A program made the position numbers and the translations under genes. Under the pieces are notes generated by a model. The model worked only from the letters and a program-made list of their open reading frames with translations, was not told where the DNA came from and did no database searches. Of a stretch of 8,873 nt of DNA, positions 6,306 to 8,873 are shown one piece after another (position 1 is the stretch's first letter; every line of letters begins with the position of its first letter). Where the stretch lies: positions 1 through 8,873 of the forward strand of contig CADATR010000129.1 in NCBI GenBank assembly GCA_902790885.1. Direction: 5' to 3'. The DNA comes from an uncultured Eubacteriales bacterium (GTDB taxonomy: Bacteria > Bacillota_A > Clostridia > Peptostreptococcales > Anaerovoracaceae).

Positions 6306-7178
6306 ATGAAAATAGCTGTCACTTACGATAACGGAAATGTATTTCAGCACTTTGGAAGGGCTGAAAATTTCAAGGTCTATGAAGTGGAGGGCGGAAGGGT
6401 TATTTCGTCTGAGGTAATGAGCTCAAATGGTGTAGGGCATGAGGCTCTGGCATGGCTGCTGAAAGACTGCGATATAGATGTGCTTATCTGCGGAGGAATG
6501 GGACAGGGCGCTCAGGACGCTCTCGCGGAGGCAGGCATCGAGGTATGCGCCGGCGCTGAAGGCAACACGGATGAGGCAGTTGCCGCATACCTTGCGGGCG
6601 AGCTGGTCAACACAGGCGTAAACTGCGATCACCATGATCACGAGCACGGACATGACCACAGCCACGGCGAAGAAGGATGCAGCCCACAGGACTGTGCCGG
6701 ATGCGCAGGATGCGGAGGAATGTCTCAGATGGAACCTTTCTATTTCTTCGAAGGCACCAATGTGGGAAAGAGAGTAAAGGTACATTACAGAGGCACCTTT
6801 GACGACGGAACACAGTTTGATGCTTCATACGACCGCGGCATGCCTCTTGAATTCGTCTGCGGTGCAGGAGACATGATCAGAGGTTTCGACAAGGCGGTTG
6901 CCGAGATGGCAGTCGGAGATGTCATCGATGTGCATCTTGAGCCTGAAGACGCGTATGGCATGCCTAATCCGAACATGGTGATAACCGTGCCTAAGGCTTC
7001 AATACAGGGACTCGAAGGCATTGAGCAGGGCGACAAGGTGATGCTTCAGGACGAACTTGGAAGACCTTTCGATGCTCTGGTAACGTTCCTTGATGACGAG
7101 AACATCACATTTGACTGCAACCACGAGATGGCAGGCAAGCCTCTCAACTTCACTATCGAAATGCTGGAGATCATATAG
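6306..7178 (+). CDS. NifX-like domain / His-Cys-rich linker / SlyD-like FKBP prolyl isomerase fusion
   Basis: This is a 290-residue three-part protein. Residues 1-~105 form a NifX/NifB-C-type domain (dinitrogenase iron-molybdenum cofactor family): MKIAVTYDNG, VFQHFGRAENFKVYEVEGG, LICGGMGQGAQDALAEAGI. Residues 107-136 are metal-ligand rich, with seven His between 109 and 120 and Cys at 107, 125, 130, 133 and 136 (the last three spaced CxxCxxC). Residues ~150-290 are an FKBP domain of the SlyD type: VHYRGTFDDGTQFDASYDRG, GAGDMIRGFDKAVAEMAVGD and PEDAYG. An inserted flap domain follows (about 228-272), and then the closing strand AGKPLNFTIEMLEI. SlyD proteins are folding helpers that in some bacteria also deliver nickel through a His-rich tail; here the His-rich stretch lies before the FKBP domain instead. 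GGAGG (6293-6297) is 8 bases before the ATG. A metal-linked chaperone role is inference. Confidence 0.88.
   Translation: MKIAVTYDNGNVFQHFGRAENFKVYEVEGGRVISSEVMSSNGVGHEALAWLLKDCDIDVLICGGMGQGAQDALAEAGIEVCAGAEGNTDEAVAAYLAGELVNTGVNCDHHDHEHGHDHSHGEEGCSPQDCAGCAGCGGMSQMEPFYFFEGTNVGKRVKVHYRGTFDDGTQFDASYDRGMPLEFVCGAGDMIRGFDKAVAEMAVGDVIDVHLEPEDAYGMPNPNMVITVPKASIQGLEGIEQGDKVMLQDELGRPFDALVTFLDDENITFDCNHEMAGKPLNFTIEMLEII
6714..6731 (+). promoter_or_regulatory. Candidate internal ribosome binding site at the FKBP domain start
   Basis: Inside the NifX-SlyD gene, GGAGG (6714-6718) lies 10 bases before an in-frame ATG (6729, Met142) just where the FKBP domain begins. It could allow a shorter, standalone FKBP product. 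The bases also simply encode Gly-Gly, so chance is a real alternative. Confidence 0.3.
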
Positions 7179-7182
7179 AAAA

Positions 7183-8121
7183 ATGGACAAAAAGTATCTG
7201 GGAATAGATGTAGGCGGCACATTCATAAAGATCGGTATCGTGGATGATGCCGGAAAAGTGAGCATGCGCCGTGAAGTGCCTGTTGACAGAAGCGGAAACG
7301 AGCCCGTAATGGAGACCATGATGAAGGGCATCGATGCCCTTCTTGAAGAAACCGGGCTTAAGGCTTCTGACTTTGAGGGCATCGGAGTTTCATCCGCCGG
7401 CTGTATCGATACGGCAAAGGGATGCATAGCTGAGAACGGCGGAAATGTTCCGAACTGGTCGTTTACTCCGGTCACTGCTCCTCTCCGTGAGAGGTACGGC
7501 ATCGGTGCGACTGTTGCCAATGACGGCAACTGCGTCGCTCTCGCAGAAGACTGGACCGGAGCCGCTAAAGGGCTTAGTGACGTTGTCTGCGTCGTGCTGG
7601 GCACAGGAGTCGGCGGAGGCATCATATCCGGCGGAAAGCTGATTGAAGGAGCGCATGGATTCGGCGGAGAGATCGGCCATTTTCCGACACACGCCGAACT
7701 TCTGATGAACGGAGAGGATAAGTGGAGCTCTCACTACGAGACATTCGCCTCGACAGGGGCGCTCGTAAGGATGGCGCAGGCAGCGGGTCACAGCTGGACC
7801 AACGGCAGACAGGTGTTTGAGGCTGCCGCTGCAGGTGATAAAGGCGCTCTTGACGCTCTTGATATGTGGACGGATGAGATCGCCGCAGGCATAACCGGAC
7901 TGGTACACATTTTCGATCCTCTGGTAGTCCTGATAGGCGGAGGCGTTTCGGCACAGGAGGAGCTCCTCGTAAAACCGGTACGCGAAAAGGTGCTCAAAAC
8001 CGTAACGCCAGATATGGCGGCAGATCTCAGGGTCGAGGCTGTCACCTTAGGCAATAATGCGGGTATGGTTGGAGCGGTGAAGTATTTCATCGACAGAAAT
8101 TCCGAAAGGAAGGCTGTATGA
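7183..8121 (+). CDS. ROK family sugar kinase (glucokinase-like), zinc cysteines absent
   Basis: This 312-residue protein is predicted to phosphorylate a hexose or amino sugar with ATP in the cytosol. The ATP phosphate-binding loop is GIDVGGTFIK (7-16). The catalytic aspartate is D114 in ANDGN. The second phosphate motif is VVLGTGVGGGII (137-148). The sugar-binding EIGH is at 163-166, and the adenosine region is VVLIGGGVS. The segment between GH and the second sugar-contacting Glu normally carries the CxCGxxGCxE zinc site; here it reads EDKWSSHYETFAS, with no cysteine but with the Glu (E186) kept. A longer in-frame start at 7090 would overlap the upstream gene by 89 bases and is rejected, because the ATG at 7183 gives the standard ROK N-terminus. 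Only 4 bases separate it from the upstream stop, and a GGAG at 7166-7169 suggests translational coupling. The exact sugar is undetermined. Confidence 0.9.
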   Translation: MDKKYLGIDVGGTFIKIGIVDDAGKVSMRREVPVDRSGNEPVMETMMKGIDALLEETGLKASDFEGIGVSSAGCIDTAKGCIAENGGNVPNWSFTPVTAPLRERYGIGATVANDGNCVALAEDWTGAAKGLSDVVCVVLGTGVGGGIISGGKLIEGAHGFGGEIGHFPTHAELLMNGEDKWSSHYETFASTGALVRMAQAAGHSWTNGRQVFEAAAAGDKGALDALDMWTDEIAAGITGLVHIFDPLVVLIGGGVSAQEELLVKPVREKVLKTVTPDMAADLRVEAVTLGNNAGMVGAVKYFIDRNSERKAV

Positions 8122-8873
8122 GCAAGGTGGAATGCAGCCGCTCTTCAGAGGTGAGAGCCATGCCGAGCATGTGCGACCGGAATTCTCTCATGAGCATACC
8201 GGCCATGCTCGATATGTTCCAGGATGCCGCAGGCATCCACGCCGGGTCTGTCGGCATAGGAGCTCTCGCACTTGAAGAAAGAGGACTGTTCTGGATAGTT
8301 TCCAAGACAAGACTCAGGATAAACAGGAGACCCCAGGTACAGGAACTGCTTGAGTCGGTAACCTGGATACAGCCTGCCGAAAGGGTGAGCTGCGAAAGAG
8401 ACTGGGCTCTTATGAAGGACGGAGAGCAGCTCGCTTATGTACGAAGCATCTGGGCGGCACTCAGGAGAGAGGACTTCAGACCGGGACACATGGCGGATTT
8501 TTATCCTGACTCCGATTTCAGCATAGCGCCGCCTGATGACGTGCCATTCACGAGGATGGGCAAGAACTTTGATGATGCTGAACTTCTGGGTGAATATCGG
8601 ATACGGTCTGTGGACATCGACAGAGGCGGGCATATGAACAACGTCAACTACGTAAGGGCAATGCTTGGATGTTTTACCTGTGAGCAGATCGAAGAGATGG
8701 ACATCAGAGAACTCGATATGTACTGTCTCTTTCTGAGGGATGCGCTTATAACAGGTGACCTGCTTCTCATTACCCTCTTCATCAGTGACGGTATCTTTGG
8801 TTTTATAATAGTCACCCCAGGACACATCAATCTCAATAGACGATGTGGAAGAATCCACATAGAAACTGATTCC
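8118..8873 (+). CDS. Acyl-ACP thioesterase with a chimeric or truncated 3' end
   Basis: The ATG (8118) overlaps the ROK kinase stop by 4 bases (ATGA), so translation is probably coupled. The family releases fatty acids from acyl carrier protein. A first hot-dog domain covers about residues 10-120: SIPAMLDMFQDAAGIHAGSV, the helix and loop typical of FatA/FatB relatives, then FWIVSKTRLRI. The second hot-dog domain starts near 155 (GEYRIRSVDID) and contains the catalytic-type motif DIDRGGHMNNVNYV, with D166/D168, H172 and N174/N175. Similarity continues to about MDIRELDMYC (194-203, near 8726) and then ends: the following hydrophobic stretch (LITGDLLLITLF and on) is the antisense of a different coding sequence. 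The frame stays open to the window edge, but the real C-terminal 40-50 residues of the family are missing. It is either broken by rearrangement or misassembled. Confidence 0.8.
   Translation, partial: MSKVECSRSSEVRAMPSMCDRNSLMSIPAMLDMFQDAAGIHAGSVGIGALALEERGLFWIVSKTRLRINRRPQVQELLESVTWIQPAERVSCERDWALMKDGEQLAYVRSIWAALRREDFRPGHMADFYPDSDFSIAPPDDVPFTRMGKNFDDAELLGEYRIRSVDIDRGGHMNNVNYVRAMLGCFTCEQIEEMDIRELDMYCLFLRDALITGDLLLITLFISDGIFGFIIVTPGHINLNRRCGRIHIETDS
8722..8873 (-). CDS. Partial minus-strand fragment resembling the N-terminus of a DISARM-type (DrmA-like) helicase protein
   Basis: Read on the minus strand from the right edge, the frame gives GISFYVDSSTSSIEIDVSWG, then DYYKTKDTVTDEEGNEKQVT and CYKRIPQKETV. 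The order 'GISF strand, short beta strand with SWGDY, acidic loop, Y-K-R-x-P' recalls the N-terminal beta-rich domain I associate with large helicase-related proteins such as DrmA of DISARM. This is recall of a pattern, not an alignment. The plus-strand translation of the same bases is low-complexity and hydrophobic, as expected for a shadow. Beyond about 8722 the minus-strand frame stays open but only mirrors the thioesterase. The gene would continue upstream to the right of the window, and its 3' part is missing here. Confidence 0.45.

Noticed and set aside
7090..7182. Upstream extension of the ROK kinase frame
   Set aside because: It lies inside the NifX-SlyD gene in another frame, and the ATG at 7183 gives the standard ROK N-terminus.
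8145..8721. Minus-strand open frame continuing from the helicase-like fragment across the thioesterase
   Set aside because: Only the part right of about 8722 looks like protein. The rest mirrors a clear plus-strand thioesterase coding region.

Overview
The window most resembles a chromosomal segment of an anaerobic Bacillota (Clostridia) bacterium. Strong AGGAGG-type ribosome binding sites precede most genes, and the gene content fits: a clostridial-type cardiolipin synthase, a standalone LUD-domain protein with a cysteine-rich tail, a NifX-like domain, a ROK kinase and a bacterial acyl-ACP thioesterase. The family-level origin is an inference from gene content only. Apart from a fragment at the right edge, every gene lies on the + strand. 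I see no RNA genes, CRISPR array, insertion sequence or convincing terminator.

Left part (1-4394): intact genes alternate with gene remnants. The window opens in the C-terminal end of an alpha/beta hydrolase. A same-frame tail that looks like the end of another hydrolase follows it. Next come an ACT-domain protein and a GNAT acetyltransferase, then a 49-codon orphan 3' fragment. After these are a full-length cardiolipin synthase and a small membrane-anchored DUF3592-like protein. A second orphan fragment overlaps the TTG start of a flavin reductase. That flavin reductase is internally deleted and frameshifted, and it runs in frame into a nitroreductase that also lacks its middle. The simplest reading is repeated deletion, but assembly error cannot be excluded from one sequence.

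Right part (about 4400-8720): a well-formed gene string probably starts at an extended -10 promoter (4421-4429). It contains an SPFH/band-7 membrane protein, the LUD-domain protein, an unusual three-part protein (NifX-like domain, His/Cys-rich linker, SlyD-like FKBP prolyl isomerase), a ROK-family sugar kinase without the usual zinc cysteines, and an acyl-ACP thioesterase. Spacings are short: 32 and 20 bases, then 4 bases, then a 4-base overlap. This supports co-transcription of at least the last four. The functions (membrane organisation, possible lactate/redox metabolism, metal or cluster handling with folding, sugar phosphorylation, fatty acid release) do not form one known pathway.

Right edge: thioesterase similarity stops near 8720. 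The last ~150 bases make better protein sense on the - strand, as a fragment resembling the N-terminal region of large helicase-type proteins such as DrmA of the DISARM anti-phage system. This opposite-strand junction and the NifX-SlyD fusion are the most interesting observations here.
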